DNA of 19,895 bases from an uncultured Lachnospiraceae bacterium (GTDB taxonomy: Bacteria; Bacillota; Clostridia; Lachnospirales; Lachnospiraceae): assembly GCA_900555195.1 (NCBI GenBank), contig USKC01000017.1:1-19895 (forward strand), read 5' to 3'. Below, piece by piece: positions 1-7,585 of this stretch (within the stretch, counting starts at the first letter, position 1; the number at the start of each line of letters is the position of its first letter). A program made the position numbers and the translations under genes. A model generated the notes under the pieces. That model made no database searches. It worked only from the letters and a program-made list of their open reading frames with translations, and was not told the DNA's origin.

Positions 1-154
1 TATGGCAGGCCGCGCCGATGAGGTAGACGGAGGCATTTTTCGGGGAAAGGCCGGTAGATTCGATATCAAAAAAAAGGACATCTTCCGCGCTTCCCAGATA
101 GGTATGAATGATTTCCTGAAGTTGTAATGAGATAGATTCTTTTTGTGTTTTCAT
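1..154 (-). CDS. Partial ribonuclease H-like (DEDD exonuclease-type) protein, N-terminus only
   Basis: Reading the minus strand from an ATG at 154 gives 51 codons that run off the left edge. The visible protein begins MKTQKESISLQLQEII and contains DVLFFDIESTGLSP at about residues 25-38. FDIESTGL is the first acidic (Exo I-like) motif of DEDD 3'-5' exonucleases and of the YprB-type ribonuclease H-like proteins common in Firmicutes, where it follows a short leading helix as here. The rest of the fold, including the remaining acidic residues, lies outside the window, so neither nuclease activity nor substrate can be judged. No good ribosome binding site is seen ahead of the ATG; a TATATT box lies only a few bases upstream of it on the minus strand. 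It is divergent from the rnf operon and probably unrelated to it functionally. An exonuclease-domain protein of another subfamily is possible. Confidence 0.7.
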   Translation of the reverse strand, partial: MKTQKESISLQLQEIIHTYLGSAEDVLFFDIESTGLSPKNASVYLIGAACH

Positions 155-175
155 ACAAACAATATACCACATATT

Positions 176-204
176 TTGATTTTTCTGTAGTAATTTTATA
201 AAAA
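176..204 (+). promoter_or_regulatory. Weak candidate promoter for the rnf operon
   Basis: TTGATT at 176-181 is followed 17 bases later by TAAAAA at 199-204, or 15 bases later by TATAAA at 197-202. Further AT-rich boxes (TATTAT 211-216, TATATT 214-219) have no clear -35 partner. This is the only AT-rich stretch between the divergent exonuclease-like gene and rnfC, so an rnf promoter is expected here, but which hexamers are used is uncertain. Confidence 0.3.
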
Positions 205-237
205 TTCATGTATTATATTGATAATAAATGTCAGAAG

Positions 238-266
238 CCAAACGGAGAACTGCGGATGCCGTTTGG
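238..266 (+). promoter_or_regulatory. Inverted repeat in the rnfC leader
   Basis: CCAAACGG (238-245) and CCGTTTGG (259-266) form a perfect 8-bp inverted repeat around a 13-base spacer. It lies just upstream of the rnfC ribosome binding site (GGAGGG at 278-283) and has no U tract, so it is not a terminator. It could be an mRNA hairpin in the operon leader or a binding site for a dimeric regulator. The repeat is directly visible; its role is not. Confidence 0.45.
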
Positions 267-289
267 GATTTAGCCTGGGAGGGAATATT

Positions 290-1612
290 ATGGCAAGAGC
301 GAAGTTAACCTTTATGGGGGGTGTCCATCCCTATGATGGAAAGGAACTCTCCAAGGACAAGCCTCTAAAAGCGGTTTTGCCGAAGGGAGATCTGGTATAT
401 CCCCTGTCACAGCATATTGGGGCGTTGGCAAAGCCCATCGTGTCAAAGGGAGACCGGGTTCTGGCGGGACAGAAACTGGCAGAAGCCGTGGGAGCGGTGT
501 CCGCATCTGTATTCTGCACCGTTTCCGGAACGGTAAAGGCGATTGAACCGCGCAGGGTGGTCACAGGGGACAATGTGATGAGCATTGTGGTAGAAAATGA
601 CGGCCTGTACGAAGAAGTGGAATATCCGAAGGTGAAGCCGCTTGCGGAACTTAGCCGGAAGGAAATCCTGGAACGGATCAAAGAGGCAGGGGTTGTGGGC
701 ATGGGGGGTGCCGGATTTCCCACGCATGTTAAGCTGGCGCCGAAGGAGCCGGAGAAAATCGAATATATTATCGCCAACTGTGCGGAGTGCGAGCCTTATC
801 TCACTTCAGATTACAGAAGGATGCTGGAAGAACCGGAAAAGCTGATAGATGGCCTGAAGGTGATCCTGACCCTGTTTCCGAACGCACAGGGTATCCTGGC
901 GGTGGAAGATAATAAGCCGGACTGTATCCGCCTGCTTGAGGAGAAATCCCGGGGAGAAGAGCGCATCTGCGTGAAAAAGCTTCATACGAAGTATCCACAG
1001 GGAGCGGAGCGCCAGCTGATCTATGCGGTAACGGGAAGGGCGATCAATTCTTCCATGCTGCCGGCGGACGCGGGGTGCATCGTCGATAACGTGGACACCG
1101 TTGTGGCGGTGGGGCGGGCTGTCCTGGAGGGGAAGCCGCTGATGCACCGAATCATTACGGTGACGGGGGACGCTGTGGCGGAACCGCAGAATTTTATCGT
1201 TCGCATCGGAACCAATTATCATGAGCTGATTGATGAAGCAGGCGGATTTATCCAGGAACCGGCCCGGATGATTTCAGGAGGCCCTATGATGGGATTCGGG
1301 ATCTTTGATCTGGATGTGCCCACTACCAAGACGGCGTCCGCCCTTGTGTGCCTGACAAAGGACGAAGTGGAAGAGCCCACCGCCTGTATTAACTGCGGAC
1401 GCTGCGTGGAAGCCTGTCCGTCCAGGCTGGTGCCGACCCTGTTGGCCACCTATGCGGAACATTATGATTCAGAGGCGTTTCTGAAAAGGGACGGCATGGA
1501 ATGCTGCGAATGCGGCTGCTGCAGCTACATATGTCCGGCCAAGCGCCAGCTGACGCAGGCGATCAAATCCATGCGGCGGTCGATTCTGGCGGACCGCAAA
1601 AAGAAGAAATAG
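290..1612 (+). CDS. rnfC: Rnf complex subunit C (NADH-side, Fe-S and flavin-binding)
   Basis: RnfC is the peripheral cytoplasmic subunit that passes electrons to NAD+ in the Rnf ferredoxin:NAD+ oxidoreductase. The 440-residue protein begins with the RnfC barrel-sandwich region (about 10-105). A nucleotide/flavin-binding segment related to the complex I 51-kDa subunit follows, with a glycine-rich VGMGGAGFPTHVK near 136-148. It ends with two ferredoxin clusters: C366, C369, C372, C376 and C405, C408, C411, C415. Length is normal for clostridial RnfC. The ATG at 290 is chosen because GGAGGG sits six bases upstream and translation from it gives the family-typical MARAKLTFMGGVHP start; an in-frame TTG at 218 would add 24 residues without a ribosome binding site. 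It is the first gene of a tightly packed operon, and rnfD begins 13 bases after its stop. Confidence 0.95.
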   Translation: MARAKLTFMGGVHPYDGKELSKDKPLKAVLPKGDLVYPLSQHIGALAKPIVSKGDRVLAGQKLAEAVGAVSASVFCTVSGTVKAIEPRRVVTGDNVMSIVVENDGLYEEVEYPKVKPLAELSRKEILERIKEAGVVGMGGAGFPTHVKLAPKEPEKIEYIIANCAECEPYLTSDYRRMLEEPEKLIDGLKVILTLFPNAQGILAVEDNKPDCIRLLEEKSRGEERICVKKLHTKYPQGAERQLIYAVTGRAINSSMLPADAGCIVDNVDTVVAVGRAVLEGKPLMHRIITVTGDAVAEPQNFIVRIGTNYHELIDEAGGFIQEPARMISGGPMMGFGIFDLDVPTTKTASALVCLTKDEVEEPTACINCGRCVEACPSRLVPTLLATYAEHYDSEAFLKRDGMECCECGCCSYICPAKRQLTQAIKSMRRSILADRKKKK

Positions 1613-1624
1613 GGGGACAAGAAC

Positions 1625-2557
1625 GTGAGCGATCTGATGAAAGTTTCGTCCAACCCGCATATACGGGCTAAGGACAATACCAGCCGGATCATGGGTTCGG
1701 TGATTATAGCTCTGATGCCCACAACCATATTCGGCATCTGGAATTTTGGCCTGAACGCGGCCCTTATTATCGCGCTGACCGTAGCTTCTACGGTTCTGAC
1801 AGAACTTATCTATGAAAAGCTGATGCATAAAAAAGTCACAATTTCTGACTTATCGGCTGTGGTGACGGGGCTTTTGCTCGCCCTGAACCTGCCGCCGACT
1901 GCGCCCTGGTGGCTGGGAATCGTCGGCGGAATCTTTGCGATTCTTGTGGTGAAAATGCTTTTCGGGGGATTGGGCCAGAACTTTATGAATCCCGCTCTTG
2001 GAGCGAGATGTTTTCTGCTGGTGTCCTTTACCTCACTCATGACGGACTTTACCTGTGATGCCTATACGGGAGCAACACCCCTGGCGGCAATGCGGAATGG
2101 GGAGGGCGTAAATGTCCTGGATATGGTGATCGGACGGACCGGAGGCACGATCGGCGAGACTTCCGTGCTTTGCATTATCCTCGGGGCCTGCATCCTGATC
2201 TGGCTGGAAGTCATCGATCTGAGAATTCCGGGAAGCTATCTGGTGTCCTTCGTGATTTTTATGGCATTGTTCGGCGGACATGGGCTGGATCGGGTGTATC
2301 TGTCGGCCCAGCTGGCAGGTGGCGGTCTGATGCTCGGAGCGTTTTTTATGGCGACGGATTATGTGACCAGACCGGTTACGAAACGGGGCCAGTATGTATA
2401 TGGAATTTTTCTGGGAATTATGACGGGGATTTTTCGGGTTTTCGGAGCCAGCGCAGAAGGGGTTTCCTATGCGATCCTTCTTGGCAACCTTCTGGTACCG
2501 CTGATTGAGAAGGTTACGCTTCCGAAGGCTTTTGGGAAAGGAGGGGAGCGCGTATGA
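1625..2557 (+). CDS. rnfD: Rnf complex subunit D (membrane, covalent FMN)
   Basis: RnfD is an integral membrane subunit of the Rnf complex that carries covalent FMN and is thought to take part in coupling electron flow to ion transport. The 310-residue protein is mostly hydrophobic, with many membrane helices. It has the family flavinylation sequence DAYTGATPLA at 145-154, in which T151 is the expected FMN attachment residue in the S/T-G-A-T motif used by ApbE-type flavin transferases. Conserved stretches such as NPALGAR (132-138) and the C-terminal GVSYAILLGNLLVPLIEK also fit the family. It starts with GTG behind an AGGGGGA ribosome binding site. Its stop overlaps the rnfG start (ATGA at 2554-2557), which indicates translational coupling. 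Confidence 0.95.
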   Translation: MSDLMKVSSNPHIRAKDNTSRIMGSVIIALMPTTIFGIWNFGLNAALIIALTVASTVLTELIYEKLMHKKVTISDLSAVVTGLLLALNLPPTAPWWLGIVGGIFAILVVKMLFGGLGQNFMNPALGARCFLLVSFTSLMTDFTCDAYTGATPLAAMRNGEGVNVLDMVIGRTGGTIGETSVLCIILGACILIWLEVIDLRIPGSYLVSFVIFMALFGGHGLDRVYLSAQLAGGGLMLGAFFMATDYVTRPVTKRGQYVYGIFLGIMTGIFRVFGASAEGVSYAILLGNLLVPLIEKVTLPKAFGKGGERV

Positions 2558-3168
2558 AGAGCATGCTGAAGGATGCGCTTGTTCTTTTCCTGATTACGCT
2601 GATTTCCGGACTGATTCTGGGACTTGTGTATGAGTTGACCAAGGAACCGATCGCCAGACAGGAGGAGAAGGAACGGGTGCAGGCCATGCAGGAGGTGTTC
2701 CCGGATGCCGCGCAGTTTGAGGAGCAGGAAGGCTTTGCGGAAGAGGCTGTTCAGGAAGTCCTGACTGCGGGCGGATATGACAGCTGCAGCATCAATTCCG
2801 TATCCTCGGCCGTGGCAGAGGATGGGCAGGCACTGGGCTATGTTATTACAGTTACGACGCATGAAGGATATAGCGGTGATATTCAGTTTACCTTAGGGAT
2901 CCGCAATGACGGGACACTGAATGGCATTTCCATCCTGTCGATTTCGGAAACGGCAGGTCTCGGCATGAGGGCGGAAGAGGTGCTTGTGCCGCAGTTTGCC
3001 GGTAAGAAGGCGGAGAACTTTACATATACGAAAAGCGGCGCTTCCGCAGAAAATGAGATCGATGCCATCAGCAGCGCGACAGTGACTACCAGCGCTGTGA
3101 CGGATGGAGTGAACGCGGGGCTGTATTATTTCAGAACCGCGCTGAAGGGGGGAAGCGGCAATGAATAG
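2554..3168 (+). CDS. rnfG: Rnf complex subunit G (single-span, covalent FMN)
   Basis: RnfG is anchored by one N-terminal membrane helix (about residues 8-26) with a flavin domain outside the membrane, and relays electrons through covalently bound FMN. The 204-residue protein has the FMN-binding domain (about 95-190). The flavinylation sequence SSATVTT is at 173-179, with T176 the expected attachment site; the family consensus is S/T-G-A-T, so serine replaces glycine here, a variation that occurs in the family. GLGMRAEEV (135-143) is also typical. Start and stop overlap the neighbours: 4 bases with rnfD and 8 bases with rnfE. The flavin would be attached by the ApbE-like protein encoded at 6400-7437. 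Confidence 0.95.
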   Translation: MKSMLKDALVLFLITLISGLILGLVYELTKEPIARQEEKERVQAMQEVFPDAAQFEEQEGFAEEAVQEVLTAGGYDSCSINSVSSAVAEDGQALGYVITVTTHEGYSGDIQFTLGIRNDGTLNGISILSISETAGLGMRAEEVLVPQFAGKKAENFTYTKSGASAENEIDAISSATVTTSAVTDGVNAGLYYFRTALKGGSGNE

Positions 3169-3922
3169 AGCGACAGAACGGCTTTATAATGGAATTATAA
3201 AAGAAAATCCGACGTTTGTGCTGACATTGGGAATGTGTCCTACTCTGGCGGTAACTACCAGCGCGCTGAACGGTTTGGGCATGGGATTGTCCACCACTGC
3301 AGTGCTGGCGCTTTCCAATCTGATGATATCGGCGCTTCGGAAGATCATTCCAGACCGGGTACGGATTCCGGCTTATATCGTGGTGGTGGCCAGTTTCGTT
3401 ACGGTGGTGGAACTGCTTCTGAAGGCATATGTTCCTATGCTGAATGATTCCCTGGGAATTTATATTCCCCTGATCGTGGTAAACTGTATCATCCTCGGAC
3501 GGGCGGAAAGCTATGCTTCCAAGAATCCGCCCCTGCCGTCCCTGTTCGACGGGATTGGGATGGGACTCGGCTTTTCCCTGGCGCTGACCTGTATTGGTGC
3601 GGTGAGGGAACTGCTGGGAAGCGGAGCGGTATTCGGCATACATGTGATGCCGGATGCTTATGTGCCTGCTACCATATTCGTGATGGCTCCCGGCGCGTTT
3701 TTCGTGCTGGCTGCCCTGACTGCCCTGCAGAATCGGATTAAACGCAAAGGGGAGGAAAAGGGAAAGGATATGTCCAGGTTTGGCTCCGGCTGCGGCATGG
3801 ACTGCGGCTCCTGCCAGGAAAATTGTCCCTCGCGCGCGAAAGCGTCGGAAAAAGAGGGCGCAAAAAATCCCAAATTGCAGGAGAATCAGGAAGGGGGAGA
3901 AGATAGATGGCGGAACAGATAA
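3161..3922 (+). CDS. rnfE: Rnf complex subunit E with a cysteine-rich C-terminal tail
   Basis: RnfE is one of two homologous membrane subunits (with RnfA) that hold an iron-sulfur centre within the membrane and carry electrons across it. The membrane part (residues 1-192) contains the two family cysteines, in LGMCPTLAV (C26) and VVNCIILGRAES (C109). Residues 193-253 form a charged hydrophilic extension that contains C211, C215, C218 and C222-P, spaced C-x3-C-x2-C-x3-C-P like an iron-sulfur or metal site. RnfE proteins usually end at about 200 residues, so this tail is roughly 50 residues extra. The reading frame is intact through it and overlaps rnfA by 16 bases. The cysteine spacing is seen; metal binding is inference. 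Confidence 0.93.
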   Translation: MNRATERLYNGIIKENPTFVLTLGMCPTLAVTTSALNGLGMGLSTTAVLALSNLMISALRKIIPDRVRIPAYIVVVASFVTVVELLLKAYVPMLNDSLGIYIPLIVVNCIILGRAESYASKNPPLPSLFDGIGMGLGFSLALTCIGAVRELLGSGAVFGIHVMPDAYVPATIFVMAPGAFFVLAALTALQNRIKRKGEEKGKDMSRFGSGCGMDCGSCQENCPSRAKASEKEGAKNPKLQENQEGGEDRWRNR

Positions 3923-4494
3923 GAGATTTGCTGCTGCTGCTGATCAGTTCGGCGCTGGTGAGCAATGTGGTGCTTAGCCAGTTCCTTGGCTTATGTCCTT
4001 TTCTTGGTGTGTCCAAGAAGGTCAAGACTGCGGCAGGGATGGGGACTGCGGTGATCTTTGTTATCACACTTTCGAGCTTGGTGGCCGGGGTGATCTACCG
4101 CTATGTGCTGATACCGCTCAATATCACCTACCTGCAGACGATCGTGTTCATTCTGGTGATCGCCGCGCTGGTTCAGTTCGTGGAAATGATCCTGAAGAAA
4201 TATATGGTCTCCCTCTATGAAGCGCTGGGCGTGTATCTGCCCCTGATCACCACCAACTGTGCGGTGCTGGGGGTGGCGCTCACCAATGTGCAGAAGGAAT
4301 ATGGAATCCTGACGGGTACGGTCAACGGTTTTGCGACGGCTCTGGGATTTACCATATCCATCATTATCCTGGCCGGGATACGGGAGAAAATGGAATACAA
4401 TGATGTGCCGGAATCCTTCAGAGGAATGCCGATTGTCCTGATTACTGCAGGGCTGATGGCCATTGCCTTCTGCGGGTTCGCAGGTCTTTTATAG
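3907..4494 (+). CDS. rnfA: Rnf complex subunit A (membrane)
   Basis: RnfA is the partner of RnfE in the membrane core of the Rnf complex. The 195-residue, six-helix-type protein carries the paired conserved cysteines C30 (in QFLGLCPFLGVSKK) and C118 (in LITTNCAVLGVAL), which in this family contribute to an intramembrane iron-sulfur centre shared with RnfE. Its length is typical. The ATG at 3907 lies inside the end of rnfE (16-base overlap) and follows a GGGGGAG ribosome binding site at 3895-3901. rnfB starts 11 bases after the stop. Confidence 0.95.
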   Translation: MAEQIRDLLLLLISSALVSNVVLSQFLGLCPFLGVSKKVKTAAGMGTAVIFVITLSSLVAGVIYRYVLIPLNITYLQTIVFILVIAALVQFVEMILKKYMVSLYEALGVYLPLITTNCAVLGVALTNVQKEYGILTGTVNGFATALGFTISIIILAGIREKMEYNDVPESFRGMPIVLITAGLMAIAFCGFAGLL

Positions 4495-4505
4495 GAGGTG
4501 GCACA

Positions 4506-5327
4506 ATGAGCGTTTCGGGAATTCTGATTGCGACGGCAATTGTCGGAGGGGTTGGACTTTTTATCGGTTTGTTTCTGGGCGGGGCTTCGATCCTGTTTCA
4601 GGTAAAGGCGGATGAGAAAGTGGAAGCGATCCTGGCGGAACTTCCGGGCAATAACTGCGGAGGCTGCGGATATCCGGGCTGCGCCGGGCTGGCAGCGGCC
4701 ATTGCAGCGAAGGAGGCGAAGGTGAACGCCTGCCCTGTGGGAGGAGAGGCAGTGGGCCAGAAGATCGCCGCCATTATGGGCGTGGAAGCCCAGCCGCAGG
4801 AGCGCATGGTGGCTTTTGTGGCCTGTAGGGGCACGCGCGATAAGGTGAAGCTGGAATATGAATATGAAGGGCTGCATGACTGCAGGATGCTTTCCTTTGT
4901 GCCGAACGGAGGCGCGAAGTCCTGCACGTTTGGCTGCCTTGGATATGGGAGCTGTGAACAGGTCTGTCCCTTTGATGCCATTCATGTTCTGAATGGTGTG
5001 GCGCAGGTGGACCGGGAAGCCTGTAAGGCCTGCGGAAAATGCATCTCGGTCTGCCCCAAAAATCTGATCAGCCTGGTTCCCTACTCGGCGAAATTTGCGG
5101 CGGCCTGCAGTTCCGGGGACAAAGGGCCTATCACAATGAAGGACTGCAGGGCCGGCTGTATTGGCTGCGGCATCTGCGAGAAGAACTGTCCCGCCGGGGC
5201 GATCCATGTGGAAAATTACAATGCGGTCATTGATCAGAGTAAATGTACTGGCTGCGGCATCTGTGCTGAAAAGTGCCCGAAGAATGTGATCGTGCGCCTG
5301 GCTGGTGAGACGAGTGAAAATGTATGA
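4506..5327 (+). CDS. rnfB: Rnf complex subunit B (ferredoxin-side polyferredoxin)
   Basis: RnfB is the likely entry point for electrons from reduced ferredoxin. One N-terminal membrane helix (about residues 5-28) is followed by the Fe-S domain with C51, C54, C59 and C76 (NCGGCGYPGCAG). A polyferredoxin region follows, with cysteine groups at 140/144/150/154, 173/176/179/183, 218/221/224/228 and 247/250/253/257, each matching a [4Fe-4S] pattern. The 273-residue length and cluster number fit clostridial RnfB. The ATG at 4506 has an ideal AGGAGGT ribosome binding site (4494-4500). It is the last rnf gene; the aldo/keto reductase gene follows, with one potential ATGA overlap at its stop. Confidence 0.95.
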   Translation: MSVSGILIATAIVGGVGLFIGLFLGGASILFQVKADEKVEAILAELPGNNCGGCGYPGCAGLAAAIAAKEAKVNACPVGGEAVGQKIAAIMGVEAQPQERMVAFVACRGTRDKVKLEYEYEGLHDCRMLSFVPNGGAKSCTFGCLGYGSCEQVCPFDAIHVLNGVAQVDREACKACGKCISVCPKNLISLVPYSAKFAAACSSGDKGPITMKDCRAGCIGCGICEKNCPAGAIHVENYNAVIDQSKCTGCGICAEKCPKNVIVRLAGETSENV

Positions 5328-5350
5328 AAATATTGGAAGGAGAGGTAGGC

Positions 5351-6373
5351 ATGGAGATGGTAACGCTTGGGAAAACGGGAATTACAGTGAATAAAAATGG
5401 CTTTGGCGCGCTGCCGATCCAAAGGATCAGCAAAGGGGAAGCGGTTGATCTGCTGCGTAAGGCGCGTGCGGGCGGCATTACCTTTTTTGATACGGCCAGA
5501 GCATATACGGACAGCGAAGAAAAGCTGGGAGAGGCGTTTGGGGGAACTTGGGACGGCATTTATGTGTCTTCCAAAACGGCTTCCATGACGCCGGAAGGGG
5601 TCTGGAGGGACCTGGAGACGAGTCTTTCCAACCTGAAGACGGATCATCTGGATATCTACCAGTTCCATAATCCGGCGGTCTGCCCCAAGCCGGGAGACGG
5701 AAGCGGGATGTATGAATGTATGCTTGAAGCCAGGCAGCAGGGAAAGATCAGACATATCGGGATCACGAACCACCGGCTCGCCGTGGCGCATGAGGCGATC
5801 GACAGCGGCCTGTATGAGACGCTTCAGTTCCCTTTAAGCTATCTTTCCTCGGATAAGGATCTGGAACTTGTGGAAAAGTGCGGACAGGCGGGAATGGGCT
5901 TTATCGCGATGAAGGCGCTGTCCGGAGGGCTGATTACGGATTCAGCTGCCGCATACGCGTTCCTCGCGCAGTTTCCGCATGTGCTTCCTATCTGGGGAGT
6001 CCAGAGAGAGAAAGAGCTGGATGAATTCTTAAGTTATGTGGAGAATCCGCCTGCGCTTACGGAAGAAAGAAGGGCGTTCATAGATCAGGACAGGAAAGAA
6101 CTGCAGGGAGAATTCTGCAGAGGCTGCGGCTACTGTATGCCTTGCCCCGCGGGCATTGAGATCAATAACTGCGCCCGCATGTCCCTGCTGATCAGAAGGG
6201 CGCCGTCTGCCGCACAGCTGACGGAGGAGATGCAGCAGAAAATGATGCGCATCGAACAATGCCTGCATTGCGGGCAGTGTAAGAGCAAATGCCCTTATAA
6301 CCTGGATACGCCGGCGCTTTTGGAGAAAAATCTTAAGGATTATAAAGAAATTCTTGCAGGAAAAGCGATTTGA
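5351..6373 (+). CDS. Aldo/keto reductase with C-terminal dicluster ferredoxin domain
   Basis: This 340-residue protein joins an aldo/keto reductase barrel (about 1-240) to a ferredoxin-type domain (250-320). The classical catalytic tetrad is recognisable as D47 and Y52 (FFDTARAY), K75 (YVSSKTA) and H106 (IYQFHNP). The ferredoxin part has C256, C259, C262, C265 (CRGCGYCMPCP) and C304, C307, C310, C314 (CLHCGQCKSKCP), enough for two [4Fe-4S] clusters. The architecture is widespread in anaerobes; natural substrates are mostly unknown. The start at 5351 is chosen because GGAAGGAGAGG (5335-5345) precedes it; an ATG at 5324 overlapping the rnfB stop would add nine residues. Position right after rnfB suggests cotranscription and a link to ferredoxin or NAD(P)H pools, which is inference. 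Confidence 0.9.
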   Translation: MEMVTLGKTGITVNKNGFGALPIQRISKGEAVDLLRKARAGGITFFDTARAYTDSEEKLGEAFGGTWDGIYVSSKTASMTPEGVWRDLETSLSNLKTDHLDIYQFHNPAVCPKPGDGSGMYECMLEARQQGKIRHIGITNHRLAVAHEAIDSGLYETLQFPLSYLSSDKDLELVEKCGQAGMGFIAMKALSGGLITDSAAAYAFLAQFPHVLPIWGVQREKELDEFLSYVENPPALTEERRAFIDQDRKELQGEFCRGCGYCMPCPAGIEINNCARMSLLIRRAPSAAQLTEEMQQKMMRIEQCLHCGQCKSKCPYNLDTPALLEKNLKDYKEILAGKAI

Positions 6374-6399
6374 ACCGGGAATAGAAAACACAGGAAAGA

Positions 6400-7437
6400 T
6401 TAATCATCGGCCAGCTGGACGCCGCTTGTGGTGATCAGCTGGCCGTCTTGCGTGAGAAAAACGGCTTCCACCTCTGGAAGGGATTCTGCCAGCTGCTTTC
6501 CTTCTTCCAAACCGAGACAGAAACAAATAGTGCTGAGGGCATCCGCCTGCGTGGAAGAAGAGGAGAGGATAGTAACGCTGGCCAGGCCATTATGAATGGG
6601 ATAGCCGGTCTTTGAATCCAGAAGATGGTGATAGAGCTGGCCATCCTGTTCAAAGCATCGTTCATAGATGCCTGAAGAGACCACGGACCAATCGGTGACA
6701 GGCAGAACGGCGGCAGAGGTGCCGTGCTCAGAAAAAGGCTCCTGAAGGCCGATCTGGAATGGCGTCCCGTCCGGCCGGGCGCCCACGGCGAGCACATTGC
6801 CGCCAAGGTTGATGAGGGCGCTGGTCACATCCCTGGAAAGAAGCAGTTCTTTGAGACGATCAGCGATGTATCCTTTGGCAATAAATCCCAAATCGATCTG
6901 GCCCTGCGGATCCAGAAGCGTGACCGTATTGCCGTCTATCTGAACCATCTTATAATCAATATGGGAAAGCGCATCAAGAATATCGGACGCTTCAGGCACC
7001 TTGTTTTGTGCATCAGCATCTTCCTGGGTGAGGGAAGAGGAACTGAAATTCCACAATCTGGTCAGGGGCGCAATGGTGGGATCGACAAGGCCATCGGTCG
7101 ATTCTGCGTAGGAAATCGCCTCCTTCAGCAAAGTGACGGTTTCTTCAGAGACTTCCGTCGCTTTGCCGCCGCTGTGATTGATGCGATAAACATCGCTGCC
7201 TTCCAGGGTGGGGCTGAAGAACTGTTCATATCTGGCGCACAGGTCCATGCACTCCTCCAAAACACCGACATCCTTTTGGTCATACACAGTAACGGATACA
7301 ACCGTATCAAAATAGAAGCCGGTTTCCTGTATCGGCTCTGAGGTAGAAGCACAGCCGCATAGACAGGCGGAAAGGTACAAAACAAGGGGGAAAAACCCAA
7401 AAGAGAGAATATTTGGGAAAAATATGCGATCTTTCAT
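6400..7437 (-). CDS. apbE: ApbE-type FMN transferase lipoprotein (flavinylates RnfD/RnfG)
   Basis: ApbE/Ftp proteins use FAD to attach FMN covalently to threonine in the S/T-G-A-T motifs of RnfD, RnfG and related proteins outside the cytoplasm. The 345-residue protein starts with a lipoprotein signal: a hydrophobic stretch at 6-23 ending in the lipobox LSAC with C25 (C27 and C29 follow). Family motifs include DLGFIAKGYIADRL (182-195), INLGGNVLAVG (209-219), HHLLDSKTGYP (270-280) and ADALSTICF (298-306). The ATG at 7437 has AGGAG eight bases upstream. The gene is convergent with the rnf/aldo-keto run, 26 bases apart, and has its own promoter near 7529-7557. The pairing with two visible flavinylation targets makes the role convincing. 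No clear terminator separates the two convergent units. Confidence 0.93.
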   Translation of the reverse strand: MKDRIFFPNILSFGFFPLVLYLSACLCGCASTSEPIQETGFYFDTVVSVTVYDQKDVGVLEECMDLCARYEQFFSPTLEGSDVYRINHSGGKATEVSEETVTLLKEAISYAESTDGLVDPTIAPLTRLWNFSSSSLTQEDADAQNKVPEASDILDALSHIDYKMVQIDGNTVTLLDPQGQIDLGFIAKGYIADRLKELLLSRDVTSALINLGGNVLAVGARPDGTPFQIGLQEPFSEHGTSAAVLPVTDWSVVSSGIYERCFEQDGQLYHHLLDSKTGYPIHNGLASVTILSSSSTQADALSTICFCLGLEEGKQLAESLPEVEAVFLTQDGQLITTSGVQLADD

Positions 7438-7473
7438 TATTGATACTCCTGAATATGGGAAACTATGGATAAA

Positions 7474-7512
7474 CCGGCCGTTTTATGAGGCGAAGAATGG
7501 CCGTCGGGCCGG
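7474..7512 (-). repeat. GC-rich inverted repeat in the apbE leader
   Basis: CCGGCC at 7474-7479 and GGCCGG at 7507-7512 are inverted and separated by 27 bases, with an extra GGCCG copy at 7499-7503 offering an alternative partner. On the minus strand this falls in the predicted apbE 5' leader, between the transcription start and the ribosome binding site. There is no U tract. Formation of an mRNA hairpin is plausible; function is unknown. Confidence 0.35.
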
Positions 7513-7536
7513 TATAATGTCGCCAGACATTATACC
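7511..7536. promoter_or_regulatory. Perfect 11-bp palindrome overlapping the apbE promoter (operator candidate)
   Basis: GGTATAATGTC (7511-7521), spacer GCCA, GACATTATACC (7526-7536) is a perfect inverted repeat of 11-base arms. The right arm contains the minus-strand -10 box of the apbE promoter, and the palindrome extends over the expected transcription start. That is a usual place for a repressor operator. No regulator gene is visible nearby. A cruciform or RNA hairpin is an alternative. Confidence 0.55.
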
Positions 7537-7557
7537 ATACTTTTCCAAAAGGAACAA
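7529..7557 (-). promoter_or_regulatory. Extended -10 promoter for apbE
   Basis: On the minus strand TATAAT (plus coordinates 7529-7534) is preceded by TGG, giving the extended -10 pattern TGnTATAAT. A weak -35 TTGTTC (7552-7557) lies 17 bases further upstream. Transcription would start near 7522 and leave a leader of about 85 bases before the apbE ATG at 7437. Confidence 0.6.
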
Positions 7558-7585
7558 AACTTGTCCGGAAATAGATATATTTTCC

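Noticed and set aside
218..289. Upstream TTG start for rnfC
   Set aside because: It lacks a ribosome binding site, crosses the leader inverted repeat and adds residues not seen at RnfC N-termini; the ATG at 290 has an ideal site.
4215..5207. Long open frame on the minus strand (330 codons) across rnfA and rnfB
   Set aside because: Antisense shadow of two strongly supported rnf genes; no recognisable domain.
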